The notes beneath the pieces are model-generated. The model was not told the DNA's origin. It did no database searches and saw only the letters and a list, made by a program, of their open reading frames with translations. DNA of 64,000 nucleotides from JALOAT01 sp041687015 (GTDB taxonomy: Bacteria > Pseudomonadota > Gammaproteobacteria > Thiohalomonadales > Thiohalomonadaceae): positions 1 through 64,000 of the forward strand of contig JAWLCT010000002.1 in the NCBI GenBank assembly GCA_041687015.1. Reading direction: 5' to 3'. This document shows, piece by piece, positions 36,481 through 48,882 of the stretch. The position numbers and the translations under genes are program-made. Every line of letters begins with the position of its first letter. Position 1 is the first letter of the stretch.

Positions 36481-37545
36481 TCAACTGTGGTAAGGCCGGC
36501 TGAGTTCGTGGACGGCCTCGACCAGGGCCTTGGCGTGGTCGGGGTCCGCGTGCTGGTGGATGCCGTGGCCGAGGTTGAAGACGTGGCCGCTACCCTTGCC
36601 GTAGCTTTCGAGGATCTCGGCCACTTCGCGGCGGATGCGCTCGGGGGAGGCGTAGAGCACAGAAGGATCCATGTTGCCCTGCAGCGCGACTTTGTTGCCC
36701 ACGCGACGACGGGCGTCGCCGATATCGGTGGTCCAGTCGAGGCCCAGGGCGTCGGCGCCGGTGTCGGCCATGGCTTCGAGCCACTGGCCGCCGCCCTTGG
36801 TGAACAGGATCACCGGCACCTTGCGGCCTTCGGCTTCGCGGGTGAGGCCGGCAACGATCTGCTGCATGTAGCGCAGCGAGAATTCCTTGTAGTCACGCGG
36901 GGTGAGGTTGCCGCCCCAGGTGTCGAAGATCATCAGCGCCTGGGCGCCGGCGGCCACCTGGGCATTGAGGTAGTTGGTGACGGAGCGCGCCACGGTGTCG
37001 AGCAGTTTGTGCAGCAGCGCGGGCTGGTCGAACATCATGGCCTTGATGATGGCGAACTCCTTGGACGAGCCGCCTTCCACCATGTAGGTGGCCAAGGTCC
37101 AGGGGCTGCCGGCGAAGCCGATGAGGGGCACGCGGCCGTTCAGTTCGCGGCGGATGACGCGCACCGCGTCAGTCACGTACTTCAGCTCACCTTCGGGATC
37201 GGGCACGCCCAGCTTCGCCACGTCTGCCGCGGTACGCACCGGACGTTCGAACTTCGGACCTTCACCGGCGCCGAAGGACAGGCCGAGGCCCATGGCGTCG
37301 GGAATGGTGAGGATGTCGGAAAACAGGATGGCCGCGTCCAGGGGAAAGCGGTCCAGGGGCTGGATGGTGACTTCGCAGGCCAGCTCGGGGTTCTTGCACA
37401 GGGCCATGAAGTCGCCGGCCCTGGCGCGCGTGGCGCGGTACTCCGGCAGATAGCGCCCCGCCTGGCGCATCATCCATACGGGGGTGTAATCGATGGGCTG
37501 CTTCAGCAGCGCGCGCAAAAACCGGTCATTCTTGAGTTCGGACAT
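36481..37545 (-). CDS. hemE: Uroporphyrinogen decarboxylase
   Basis: Decarboxylates uroporphyrinogen III to coproporphyrinogen III in heme synthesis. The substrate-binding N-terminus ALLKQPIDYTPVWMMRQAGRYLPEYR and the downstream GFAGSPWTLATYMVEGG, FDTWGG and HVFNLGHGIHQHADPDH are typical. ATG 37545 (MSELKNDRF) gives 354 residues, the E. coli length. It lies seven bases from repeat E, which occupies the upstream spacer, so its Shine-Dalgarno region is mostly repeat sequence. Confidence 0.96.
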   Translation of the reverse strand: MSELKNDRFLRALLKQPIDYTPVWMMRQAGRYLPEYRATRARAGDFMALCKNPELACEVTIQPLDRFPLDAAILFSDILTIPDAMGLGLSFGAGEGPKFERPVRTAADVAKLGVPDPEGELKYVTDAVRVIRRELNGRVPLIGFAGSPWTLATYMVEGGSSKEFAIIKAMMFDQPALLHKLLDTVARSVTNYLNAQVAAGAQALMIFDTWGGNLTPRDYKEFSLRYMQQIVAGLTREAEGRKVPVILFTKGGGQWLEAMADTGADALGLDWTTDIGDARRRVGNKVALQGNMDPSVLYASPERIRREVAEILESYGKGSGHVFNLGHGIHQHADPDHAKALVEAVHELSRPYHS

Positions 37546-37552
37546 GAAAATT

Positions 37553-37680
37553 AACCACGGGGAACACGCGGGACACGGGGGTATGAAAGCCCGCGCCTGC
37601 CGCATCGCCGTTCAGAGACAAATCAGGAACCCGAGAGAATACCTCAATTCTTTCCCCGTGTTCCCGTGTCCCCCGTGGTT
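37553..37680. repeat. Periodic-arm inverted repeat E
   Basis: Left arm AACCACGGGGAACACGCGGG.. (37553-37581), right arm CCCCGTGTTCCCGTGTCC.. ending CCCCCGTGGTT (37654-37680). It fills the gltD-hemE spacer, and its units are the same as those of repeat D. Confidence 0.88.
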
Positions 37681-37694
37681 GACCGCTTTTTTCG

Positions 37695-39098
37695 TCAAAC
37701 GCCCAGGAAATCCAGGATACCCTCGGCCGCCTGGCGGCCTTCCCAGATGGCGGTGACCACCAGGTCCGAGCCGCGCACCATGTCGCCGCCGGCGAATACC
37801 TTGGGATGGCCCGTCTGTTTCTTGAACTTCTGGCTTTCCGCGGCGACCACGCGGCCGCGTTCGTCGGTCTTGATGCCGTGCTCCTCGAACCAGGGTTGCG
37901 GGTTCGGGCGGAAGCCGAAGGCGATGAGCACGCGATCGGCCGGCACGATCTCCTCGGAACCGGGCACCACCTGCGGCGTGCGGCGACCGCGCGCGTCGGG
38001 CGGACCCAGCTCGGTGGTGACGAGCTTGACGCCTTCCACCTTGTCCTTGCCCACGATTTCCACAGGCTGGCGGTTCCACAGAAACTGCACGCCCTCTTCC
38101 TTGGCGTTGGCCACCTCACGCTTGGAGCCGGGCATGTTGGCCTCGTCACGCCGATAGGCGCAGACGACCTGGGCGGCCCCCTGGCGGATGGACGTGCGGT
38201 TGCAGTCCATGGCGGTGTCGCCGCCGCCCAGCACCACCACACGCTGACCTTTCATGGAGACGTAGTCGTCCACGTTTTTTTCGAAGCCGAGGCAGTGGTT
38301 GACGTTGGAGATGAGGAAATCCAGGGCCGCATGCACGCCCGGCAGGTCCTCGCCCGGGAAACCGCCCTGCATGTACGTGTAGGTGCCCATGCCCAGGAAC
38401 ACGGCGTCGAAGTCTTCCAGCAGGCGCGCAAAATCGCCCGCACCGATGTGGGTATTGAGGCGGAACTGCACACCCATGCCTTCGAACACGGCGCGCCGGC
38501 GCTGCATCACCTGCTTTTCCAGTTTGAACTCGGGGATGCCGAAGGTGAGCAGGCCGCCAATCTCGGGGTAGCGATCGAACACCACCGGCGTGACGCCAGC
38601 GCGCACCAGCACGTCGGCACAGGCAAGACCGGCCGGGCCGGCACCCACCACGGCGACGCGCTTGCCCGTGGGTTTCACCCGCGACAGGTCCGGGCGCCAG
38701 CCGTTGTCGAAGGCGGTGTCGGTGATGTAACGCTCCACGGCGCCAATGGTGACCGCGCCGAAGCCGTCGTTCAGGGTGCAGGCACCTTCACAGAGGCGAT
38801 CCTGCGGACAGACCCGGCCGCACACCTCGGGCAGCGAGTTGGTGCGATGTGACAGCTCCGCCGCACGCTCGATGGCGCCCTCATGCACCAGCTTGAGCCA
38901 ATCCGGGATGTAATTGTGCACCGGGCACTTCCAGGAGCAGTAGGGATTGCCGCAGGCCAGGCAGCGGTCCGCCTGGGAGGCCGCGCCCTCCGTATCGAAG
39001 CTGCAATAGATCTCACGGAATTCCCTGACGCGCGCGGCCGTGGGCTTCTTCGCCGGATCGATGCGCCGCACCTGGATGAACTGGAAATCGTTGGCCAT
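37695..39098 (-). CDS. gltD: Glutamate synthase small (beta) subunit
   Basis: A 467-residue FAD protein that takes electrons from NADPH and passes them to GltB. N-terminal [4Fe-4S] cysteines are in CLACGNPYCSWKCPVHNYIP and VCGRVCPQDRLCEGACTL; the FAD site is VAVVGAGPAGLACADVL; the NADPH site VVVLGGGDTAMDC and AFGFRPNPQ lie downstream. It follows gltB by 178 bases of repeat-rich spacer, so it could be read through or have its own promoter. Confidence 0.95.
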   Translation of the reverse strand: MANDFQFIQVRRIDPAKKPTAARVREFREIYCSFDTEGAASQADRCLACGNPYCSWKCPVHNYIPDWLKLVHEGAIERAAELSHRTNSLPEVCGRVCPQDRLCEGACTLNDGFGAVTIGAVERYITDTAFDNGWRPDLSRVKPTGKRVAVVGAGPAGLACADVLVRAGVTPVVFDRYPEIGGLLTFGIPEFKLEKQVMQRRRAVFEGMGVQFRLNTHIGAGDFARLLEDFDAVFLGMGTYTYMQGGFPGEDLPGVHAALDFLISNVNHCLGFEKNVDDYVSMKGQRVVVLGGGDTAMDCNRTSIRQGAAQVVCAYRRDEANMPGSKREVANAKEEGVQFLWNRQPVEIVGKDKVEGVKLVTTELGPPDARGRRTPQVVPGSEEIVPADRVLIAFGFRPNPQPWFEEHGIKTDERGRVVAAESQKFKKQTGHPKVFAGGDMVRGSDLVVTAIWEGRQAAEGILDFLGV

Positions 39099-39118
39099 GT
39101 ATTGAACCCTAAATCTTT

Positions 39119-39182
39119 GCCACAGAGCACGCAGAGAGGGTCATTGTCTGACTGACCTTCGTCCCTGCCTCTGTGTTCCGGG
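39119..39182. repeat. Weak inverted repeat F (CACAGAG/CTCTGTG)
   Basis: CCACAGAG near 39120 and CCTCTGTG near 39168 are complements, and the arms extend with imperfect CAGAGAGGG / CCCTGCC units. It resembles the other periodic elements but is shorter and less exact. Confidence 0.45.
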
Positions 39183-39186
39183 ACCC

Positions 39187-39274
39187 TTGTAGGAGCCCAC
39201 CCCGTGGGCGAACGCTTTTCGAACGGCCGCGCTTTGGTTAAACCGTGATTCGCCGAGAGGCTCGGTTCCTACAA
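39187..39274. repeat. REPIN-like element (paired REP sequences)
   Basis: TTGTAGGAGCCCACCCCGTGGGCGAA at the left is mirrored on the other strand by a unit ending GGTTCCTACAA at the right; each half is itself a hairpin (GCCCAC-CCC-GTGGGC and CCGAG-AGG-CTCGG). GTAGGAGC and hairpins are the hallmark of REP/REPIN elements of gammaproteobacteria. It ends two bases from the gltB stop, so it may also protect the gltB mRNA end. Confidence 0.7.
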
Positions 39275-39275
39275 C

Positions 39276-43766
<4,491 letters not shown>

Positions 43767-43864
43767 TCCGCCGTGTCGCTGTGGACCTGTTCAGGAACCC
43801 TGCATTTTTCAGGCCGCGAGTAAAAACTCCCGTGTTTTCACGGGCATCCGGCTAAGGGGGCCGC

Positions 43865-43892
43865 AGTATACTCGGCTTTTGCAGCGCTTCAA
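43865..43892 (-). promoter_or_regulatory. Predicted gltB promoter
   Basis: TTGAAG and TATACT with a 16-base spacer on the minus strand, about 100 bases before gltB. The hexamers and spacing are identical to those predicted in front of fdoG. Confidence 0.5.
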
Positions 43893-44049
43893 GCTACAAA
43901 TAGCACCGTTTGTCAAGCGTTTTGTGCACCAAATTGAGGCGCCTTTTTTGTCGCCGCACCAAGAAGAAGCACAACGTGCAGGAGAGGGTGTGTTCGAGAG
44001 GATTCGAGCGGATTTTGGGCGCCGGTAGCGGGTAATCCGGTCCAGAAGA

Positions 44050-44064
44050 GCACCAAATCGGTGC
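44050..44064. promoter_or_regulatory. NtrC-box-like palindrome upstream of gltB
   Basis: GCACC-AAATC-GGTGC is a perfect dyad that matches the GCAC-N7-GGTGC type of NtrC site. Two more GCACCAA half-sites lie nearer to gltB, at 43926 and about 43956. No convincing sigma-54 promoter (TGGC-N8-TTGC) was found, so NtrC control is only a suggestion. Spacer 43767-44186 has no gene I can support. Confidence 0.4.
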
Positions 44065-44186
44065 GCGCTCATATGCGCGGCGGGATCAAAAAAGTGCTTC
44101 GGTAACGGCGTGGGGCCTGAAGGTGCGCGTGCCGCGCGTGGGATTGCCGTGGGGCGTCGCAGGTGTTTGGAAACACCCGCAGAAAT

Positions 44187-44218
44187 GGGGAACGGGAACG
44201 GTTTCCGTCCCGTTCCCC
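44187..44218 (-). terminator. Hairpin downstream of gdhA
   Basis: GGGGAACGGGAACGG pairs with CCGTCCCGTTCCCC around a short loop, a 13-14 bp stem, directly behind the gdhA stop. A second palindrome (GGTGTTT/AAACACC) follows at 44162-44177. U-runs are weak, so this may be an mRNA-end hairpin more than a strong terminator. Confidence 0.55.
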
Positions 44219-44226
44219 GTGGGGGG

Positions 44227-45579
44227 TTACACCGCCCCCTGCTCGATCATCGCATCGGCGACCTTGCGGAAACCGGCAATATTGGCGCCAAACGCGAAAT
44301 TGCCAGGCTCACCGAACTCGATGGCAGTATCGCGAATGGTGGTGAAGATGTTGGTCATGATGCCCTGCAGTTTGTGGTCGACCTCTTCGAAGCTCCACTG
44401 CTGCATGCTGGCGTTCTGACTCATCTCCAGCTGCGACGTGGCCACGCCGCCCGCATTGGCGGCCTTGCCGGGCGCAAAGGCGATGCCCGCCTTCAGGAAC
44501 ACCTCAACGGCCTCGGGCGTACTCGGCATGTTGGCACCCTCGCACACCAGCTTGCAGCCGTTCTTGACCAACTCGGCGGCATCCTCGCCATTGAGTTCGT
44601 TTTGGGTGGCGGACGGGAAGGCAGCATCGCACTTCACCGACCAGACCGCGTTGCGACCTTCGCGGTATTTTTCCACCGGCGTGTAGACCGCCTCGGGGTG
44701 CTCCTTGACGTATGCCTCCAGCGACGTGCGCTCCACTTCCTTGATGCGCTTGAGCGTATCCAGTTTGATGCCCGTGCGGTCGTAAAGCATCCCGCGGGAA
44801 TCGCTGCAGGTAACCGGGATAGCGCCGAGCTGGTACAGCTTTTCGATGGTATAGATGGCGACGTTGCCTGCGCCGGACACGGCACAGACGCGGCCCTCGA
44901 GGGATTCGCCCCGGTCCTGCATCATGGCCTGGGCCAGATAGACCGAACCGTAGCCGGTGGCCTCCTTGCGGACCAGCGAACCGCCCCATTTCAGGCCCTT
45001 GCCGGTCAGCACGCCTTCGTAGCTACCGGTGAGGCGCTTGTAGTGTCCGTACATGTAACCGATCTCGCGCGCCCCCACACCGATGTCACCGGCCGGTACG
45101 TCGATGGTGGGGCCGATATGGCGATACAGCTCAGTCATGAACGACTGGCAGAAGCGCATGATCTCGTTGTCGGACTTGCCCTTCGGATCGAAGTTGGACC
45201 CGCCTTTGCCGCCGCCGATAGCCAGGCCAGTGAGGGAGTTCTTGAAGATCTGCTCGAAGCCGAGAAACTTGATGATGCCGGCGTTCACGCTCGGGTGGAA
45301 CCGGATGCCGCCTTTGTAGGGGCCGAGTGTGGAGTTGAACTGGATGCGGTAACCCTTGTTGACCTGGATTCGGCCTTTGTCGTCCACCCAGGTGACCCGG
45401 AACATGATCTGCCGCTCGGGCTCCACGATGCGATCGATGATGCTGGCCTCTCGATAACGGGGATCACGGTCAAGCAGAGGGCGCAAGGACAGCAGAATTT
45501 CTTCAACGGCTTGATAGAACTCGTGCTGGGCGGGACTGGTCCGCTTCAGAGCGGCCAAGGTTTCCTGGACGTATGGCAT
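44227..45579 (-). CDS. gdhA: NADP-type glutamate dehydrogenase
   Basis: A 450-residue enzyme that makes glutamate from 2-oxoglutarate and ammonium. The active-site lysines are in FNSTLGPYKGGIRFHP and GGGKGGSNFDPKGKSD; DVPAGDIGVGAREIGYM and the Rossmann SGAGNVAIYTIEKL are also seen. Length and sequence are of the hexameric NADP-dependent class. ATG 45579 (MPYVQETL) is the family start; the frame is open for another 100 bases. Tandem palindromes upstream are probable control sites. With GltBD nearby, the cell has both ammonium-assimilation routes to glutamate in one region. Confidence 0.95.
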   Translation of the reverse strand: MPYVQETLAALKRTSPAQHEFYQAVEEILLSLRPLLDRDPRYREASIIDRIVEPERQIMFRVTWVDDKGRIQVNKGYRIQFNSTLGPYKGGIRFHPSVNAGIIKFLGFEQIFKNSLTGLAIGGGKGGSNFDPKGKSDNEIMRFCQSFMTELYRHIGPTIDVPAGDIGVGAREIGYMYGHYKRLTGSYEGVLTGKGLKWGGSLVRKEATGYGSVYLAQAMMQDRGESLEGRVCAVSGAGNVAIYTIEKLYQLGAIPVTCSDSRGMLYDRTGIKLDTLKRIKEVERTSLEAYVKEHPEAVYTPVEKYREGRNAVWSVKCDAAFPSATQNELNGEDAAELVKNGCKLVCEGANMPSTPEAVEVFLKAGIAFAPGKAANAGGVATSQLEMSQNASMQQWSFEEVDHKLQGIMTNIFTTIRDTAIEFGEPGNFAFGANIAGFRKVADAMIEQGAV

Positions 45580-45625
45580 ACGAAGACTGTGACCCCCGTG
45601 AGAAATGGGTGAGCGTTCATTGAGT

Positions 45626-45663
45626 GGGCCCCAAAATGAGGCGTAGGGCCCCAAAATGGGGCG
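45626..45663. promoter_or_regulatory. Tandem 20-bp palindromic sites upstream of gdhA
   Basis: GGGCCCCAAAATGAGGCG (45626-45643) repeats as GGGCCCCAAAATGGGGCG (45646-45663), exactly 20 bp apart, i.e. about two helical turns. The second copy contains the perfect dyad GCCCCA-AAA-TGGGGC. They lie 47-84 bases before the gdhA ATG, where a repressor or activator would touch the promoter. The rest of spacer 45580-45877 shows nothing else. Confidence 0.6.
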
Positions 45664-45877
45664 GATAGCCTTACCCATTCGCCCGCGATGGTCAAGCAGT
45701 CGCTTGCGATTTTTCGTGTGTTGGGCTTTCAGTCCAGGTTTCGCGGCGTCTGAAATGGCGAAAGCCGGCTGCCGTTAAGCCCCGAACTATTGCCCCACCA
45801 CGGCCGTAATCGCCTGGCAATCGGCGCTGGCACGGGCCATAGCTCAAAGGTCTGGGCACGGCCATGGTTGAACCGGC

Positions 45878-48499
45878 TCAGGCGCGGTCTTCCGTCTGAA
45901 AACAGTAAAGTCGTTGCTTTACCACATCCGCCATTACGCGCAACGACTGGTCGGCAACGCAGTAATGCCTGACCACCGAGGCAACGTCCGCATCTTCCGC
46001 GGCCCCGTCCGGCAGCGGGACAGGGCTGTTTGCGGGCAGCCGTTCCAGCCATTCTGCGCGGTATTCGCAGTCGCCTTCGCCGGGAAACAGGGCCACGTAA
46101 GCGATGGAGGTCTCCACCAGATCCTGGAAGAAATGGGTGCCGAAGGACAGGTCGGGCACCATGCCTGCATGCAGCTCGGCCACTTCCACCAGGACAGCCA
46201 CATTGGCGATGTCGGCGAAACGCACAGGAACACCGAGTTCCGGGCTGCTGGTTCCCCAACGTCCCGGACCGATCAGCATCACCGGGGAGACGGCGCGATT
46301 GGGCAGGAGGCGATTCAGGCGGCCCACCAACCGCGCCACGGCGTGTTTCTGCTGCACCCCGAGGGCACTGTAACCCGGTCCGTCCACATGGATGATGTGG
46401 GTGATGTGTTGGTCGATGTTGCCGCCCATGAAATGCCCGCGGGTGGCGAAGAACAACCGCTCCGGTGCCACACGCTCCGGCAGCCTGACTTCGCGATCCG
46501 TCCCCAGGGTGGCCAGAGGCCGGCACTGCACGATATTGAACGCAGCCGTGCCATGGCCATCGAGATGTAACGTGAACTCCACGTCTACCGGGTGCTGATA
46601 AGCCGCTTCCAGGGTGTTCAACATACCCTGCGCCAAGGGCACAAAGCTGCCGTCTCGCAGCAGCGGATCGAACGTGATACGCCAAACGGTCGAGGGCTGG
46701 CCGAGGGCGCGTGCGCGTTCGGTGGCGTCGCGGTCCGGCTCGGCCAATCGATGCAGGGGCAGCGTCGGGGTCTGCGCCTGCAACGCGCGCAGGGGTATGG
46801 ACTGGTGTTGGTTGGTGGTGACGTTCAACACGTCCACCTGTTGCTGTGAAAAGCGGAAAAGATCATCCCGATTGCGATACGGTCGCTTGTGGGGCTCGTC
46901 CAGCGCCACTACACAGGCGTGATCACCCTCCATGCGGTTCACCGCCCGCGTGCCCAGACCCAAGACCAGGCGCAGCATGCCTGCCGCGGGATCCATGTCT
47001 TCGTCCCAGACGAAGGTGTTGCGCGAAATACCCACGCCGGCAGCATCCGGCAAATAGACGTGCCCGTGATAACGCCCGTTAACACGCTGCAGCAACAACG
47101 CCATGGGCTCTTCCTGCAAAGCAAGGCCGCGCTGGAGACGGTAGATCAGCGCATCTTCACTCATGGTGGAGGCGTAGACCTTGCGAATGGCGTCCTCGAG
47201 TTCGGCCAGGCGCTGCTCCGGGCTGCCCTGATTGACACAGAAAATGCTGTCGTACTTGCCCGCGAAAGCGTTGCCGAAACCGTCTTCCAGCAGACTGCTG
47301 GAGCGGACCAGGATGGGGTATTGGCCGTAATGGTCGAGCATGCGCTCCAGATCCTGACGCACCTCGTGCGGCATGCGGCCATGCAGCATGGCCTCACGCA
47401 GCACCGCTCCCCCCTTCAGGTAGCCGTCTTCCGTGCGCTGGCGCATCAGTAACGGCCACCAGCCATTGTGTACCACGTAGGCGTAATAGACATCGGAGCC
47501 CAGATAAAACGAGTCGTGGGGTTCCAGATGATCCTTCCAGGTCGCAGGGACCTCGCGCAGCAGAATATTGCGCGCCAGCAGCATACCGGCAGCCTTGCCG
47601 CCGATATAGCCGCTGCCGATCATGCGGGTACGAATGCCCAGCAGGTCGTCCAGTTCGAGGTAGCGACGCGCCAGTGCCTGCATGCGCGATTCGCGCGAAA
47701 TGAGCACGTTCAGGATCTGATCCCGTACAGCTTCACATTCCTCGGCGCTCGCCTCGCCGTTTGCAGCCTGCGAGGCGCGCAGAAACAGTCTGTCCCAGTA
47801 GTCCAGCAGGCGATTTTGATTGAGCTGCTGGTGTTTCGCTTCCAGCAGGGATTGCAGGCGACTGGCTTCGCTGCTGTCGATCACCGGCAGAAATTGCTCA
47901 CCCCGCTGACGGTGTGGCAGAAACATGGTGGGCGACGTACGTTGCCACACCTTTACCGGCTGCACCTGAATCTCATCACCGGCGTGATGCACGTCAATGA
48001 GCACCTGGGTGGTCTCGCGAATGCGCGATAGCGTGCCATGCGAGTGACTTTGGGGATGAAGGGCGAAATAAGCCACCGTATCCAAGTCGAACAAGTGCGG
48101 GCAGATGACACGAAAGAAAGTGCCCACCATGTAGTCGGTCGCCCAGGCATCGAGCAGGTCGGACAGACAATCACAGACGTAAAAGGCGCCGCGACCGTGA
48201 TCCGAAATCTGTTGGTAAACCTCGCGGGTGAAGGCCTCGAAACCGCCCAAGGCGTCGATGGTGACGATGCGGATCCCCACACCGGGCGTGAGCAGTGGCG
48301 CCTGCCGGCCCCAGCGCAAATAGATGATCTCGCGGCCCTGGGCCCGGGCCGCGTCAACAAACGGCCGCACGAACTGCCGATAGTCCGCGAGGTCGTCGAC
48401 CCGCCAGACCACGTTGTCGCCAACGCGCAATCCGTCGAGCACATCATCCAGCCCGTTGAAGCCCGTAGAAACGATATTTTGTTCGCGGAGCAGGCTCAT
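45878..48499 (-). CDS. KaiC-like / PPDK N-terminal (PEP/pyruvate-binding) fusion protein
   Basis: An 873-residue protein of two parts. Residues 1-200 or so resemble a KaiC/RecA-like domain (IVSTGFNGLDDVLDGLRVGDNVVWRVDD), but the Walker A Lys is missing from GDNVVWRV, so ATP hydrolysis there is doubtful. The rest is a PPDK/PEP-synthase N-terminal ATP-grasp domain: GGKAAGMLLARNIL, ILVRSSSLLEDGFGNAFAGKYDS and ending GPGRWGTSSPELGVPV. There is no phosphohistidine TSHAA motif and no PEP-binding barrel, so it cannot be a full dikinase. A true ppdK is at 7.5-10.3 kb. Function unknown; phosphotransfer or a regulatory role is a guess. ATG 48499 begins MSLLREQNIVSTG. Confidence 0.8.
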   Translation of the reverse strand: MSLLREQNIVSTGFNGLDDVLDGLRVGDNVVWRVDDLADYRQFVRPFVDAARAQGREIIYLRWGRQAPLLTPGVGIRIVTIDALGGFEAFTREVYQQISDHGRGAFYVCDCLSDLLDAWATDYMVGTFFRVICPHLFDLDTVAYFALHPQSHSHGTLSRIRETTQVLIDVHHAGDEIQVQPVKVWQRTSPTMFLPHRQRGEQFLPVIDSSEASRLQSLLEAKHQQLNQNRLLDYWDRLFLRASQAANGEASAEECEAVRDQILNVLISRESRMQALARRYLELDDLLGIRTRMIGSGYIGGKAAGMLLARNILLREVPATWKDHLEPHDSFYLGSDVYYAYVVHNGWWPLLMRQRTEDGYLKGGAVLREAMLHGRMPHEVRQDLERMLDHYGQYPILVRSSSLLEDGFGNAFAGKYDSIFCVNQGSPEQRLAELEDAIRKVYASTMSEDALIYRLQRGLALQEEPMALLLQRVNGRYHGHVYLPDAAGVGISRNTFVWDEDMDPAAGMLRLVLGLGTRAVNRMEGDHACVVALDEPHKRPYRNRDDLFRFSQQQVDVLNVTTNQHQSIPLRALQAQTPTLPLHRLAEPDRDATERARALGQPSTVWRITFDPLLRDGSFVPLAQGMLNTLEAAYQHPVDVEFTLHLDGHGTAAFNIVQCRPLATLGTDREVRLPERVAPERLFFATRGHFMGGNIDQHITHIIHVDGPGYSALGVQQKHAVARLVGRLNRLLPNRAVSPVMLIGPGRWGTSSPELGVPVRFADIANVAVLVEVAELHAGMVPDLSFGTHFFQDLVETSIAYVALFPGEGDCEYRAEWLERLPANSPVPLPDGAAEDADVASVVRHYCVADQSLRVMADVVKQRLYCFQTEDRA

Positions 48500-48610
48500 G
48501 GACGTCTCGAGATTTCCCACCAGCAGGTTTGTCGGAGATCGCCGTCCGTGCACCCATCCCACGGCGGGCTGTCGTCGGTTTCCAGCCCCCGGAGGGTCAG
48601 GAACATTTGT

Positions 48611-48862
48611 CTAGCGCGAGGCCTCGCCTTTGGCAAAGACCACCCGGTAACCGCGGCCGAGCTGGGCATCGCGATGACGCATGAGTGCCTCTTCCGCCGC
48701 CTCGCGGTCTGTGAAGTGCTCGCGCACCACCCGGCCCGAGGCTCCCTGAAATCCCCATTCCCGCACCAGGGTCCAGCCTTCAAGCAGGTCCGACTGCAGG
48801 AACAGGTGATAGAAGCGCGGGGGCTTGTCATCGGTCACCGGGGTCTGCATGTAGATGCGCAT
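48611..48862 (-). CDS. Small WGR-domain protein
   Basis: An 83-residue protein that is almost only a WGR domain: RFYHLFLQSDLLEGWTLVREWGFQG, then GRVVREHFTDREAAEEALMRH. WGR domains bind DNA or RNA in PARP and MolR-like proteins; stand-alone copies are of unknown function. ATG 48862 (MRIYMQTP) is the start. It lies 111 bases before the KaiC/PPDK-like gene on the same strand. Confidence 0.75.
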   Translation of the reverse strand: MRIYMQTPVTDDKPPRFYHLFLQSDLLEGWTLVREWGFQGASGRVVREHFTDREAAEEALMRHRDAQLGRGYRVVFAKGEASR

Positions 48863-48882
48863 AGCCGAGGACTCGAAGATTC

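Noticed and set aside
33659..39182. CRISPR array
   Set aside because: The repeats are inverted pairs with 7-10 base units and no regular spacers; no cas genes.
43767..44100. Sigma-54 promoter for gltB
   Set aside because: No TGGC-N8-TTGC match with correct spacing was seen on the minus strand.
45729..46685. Long minus frame over the 3' end of the KaiC/PPDK-like gene
   Set aside because: Shifted frame of a gene with clear domain motifs; no motif of its own.
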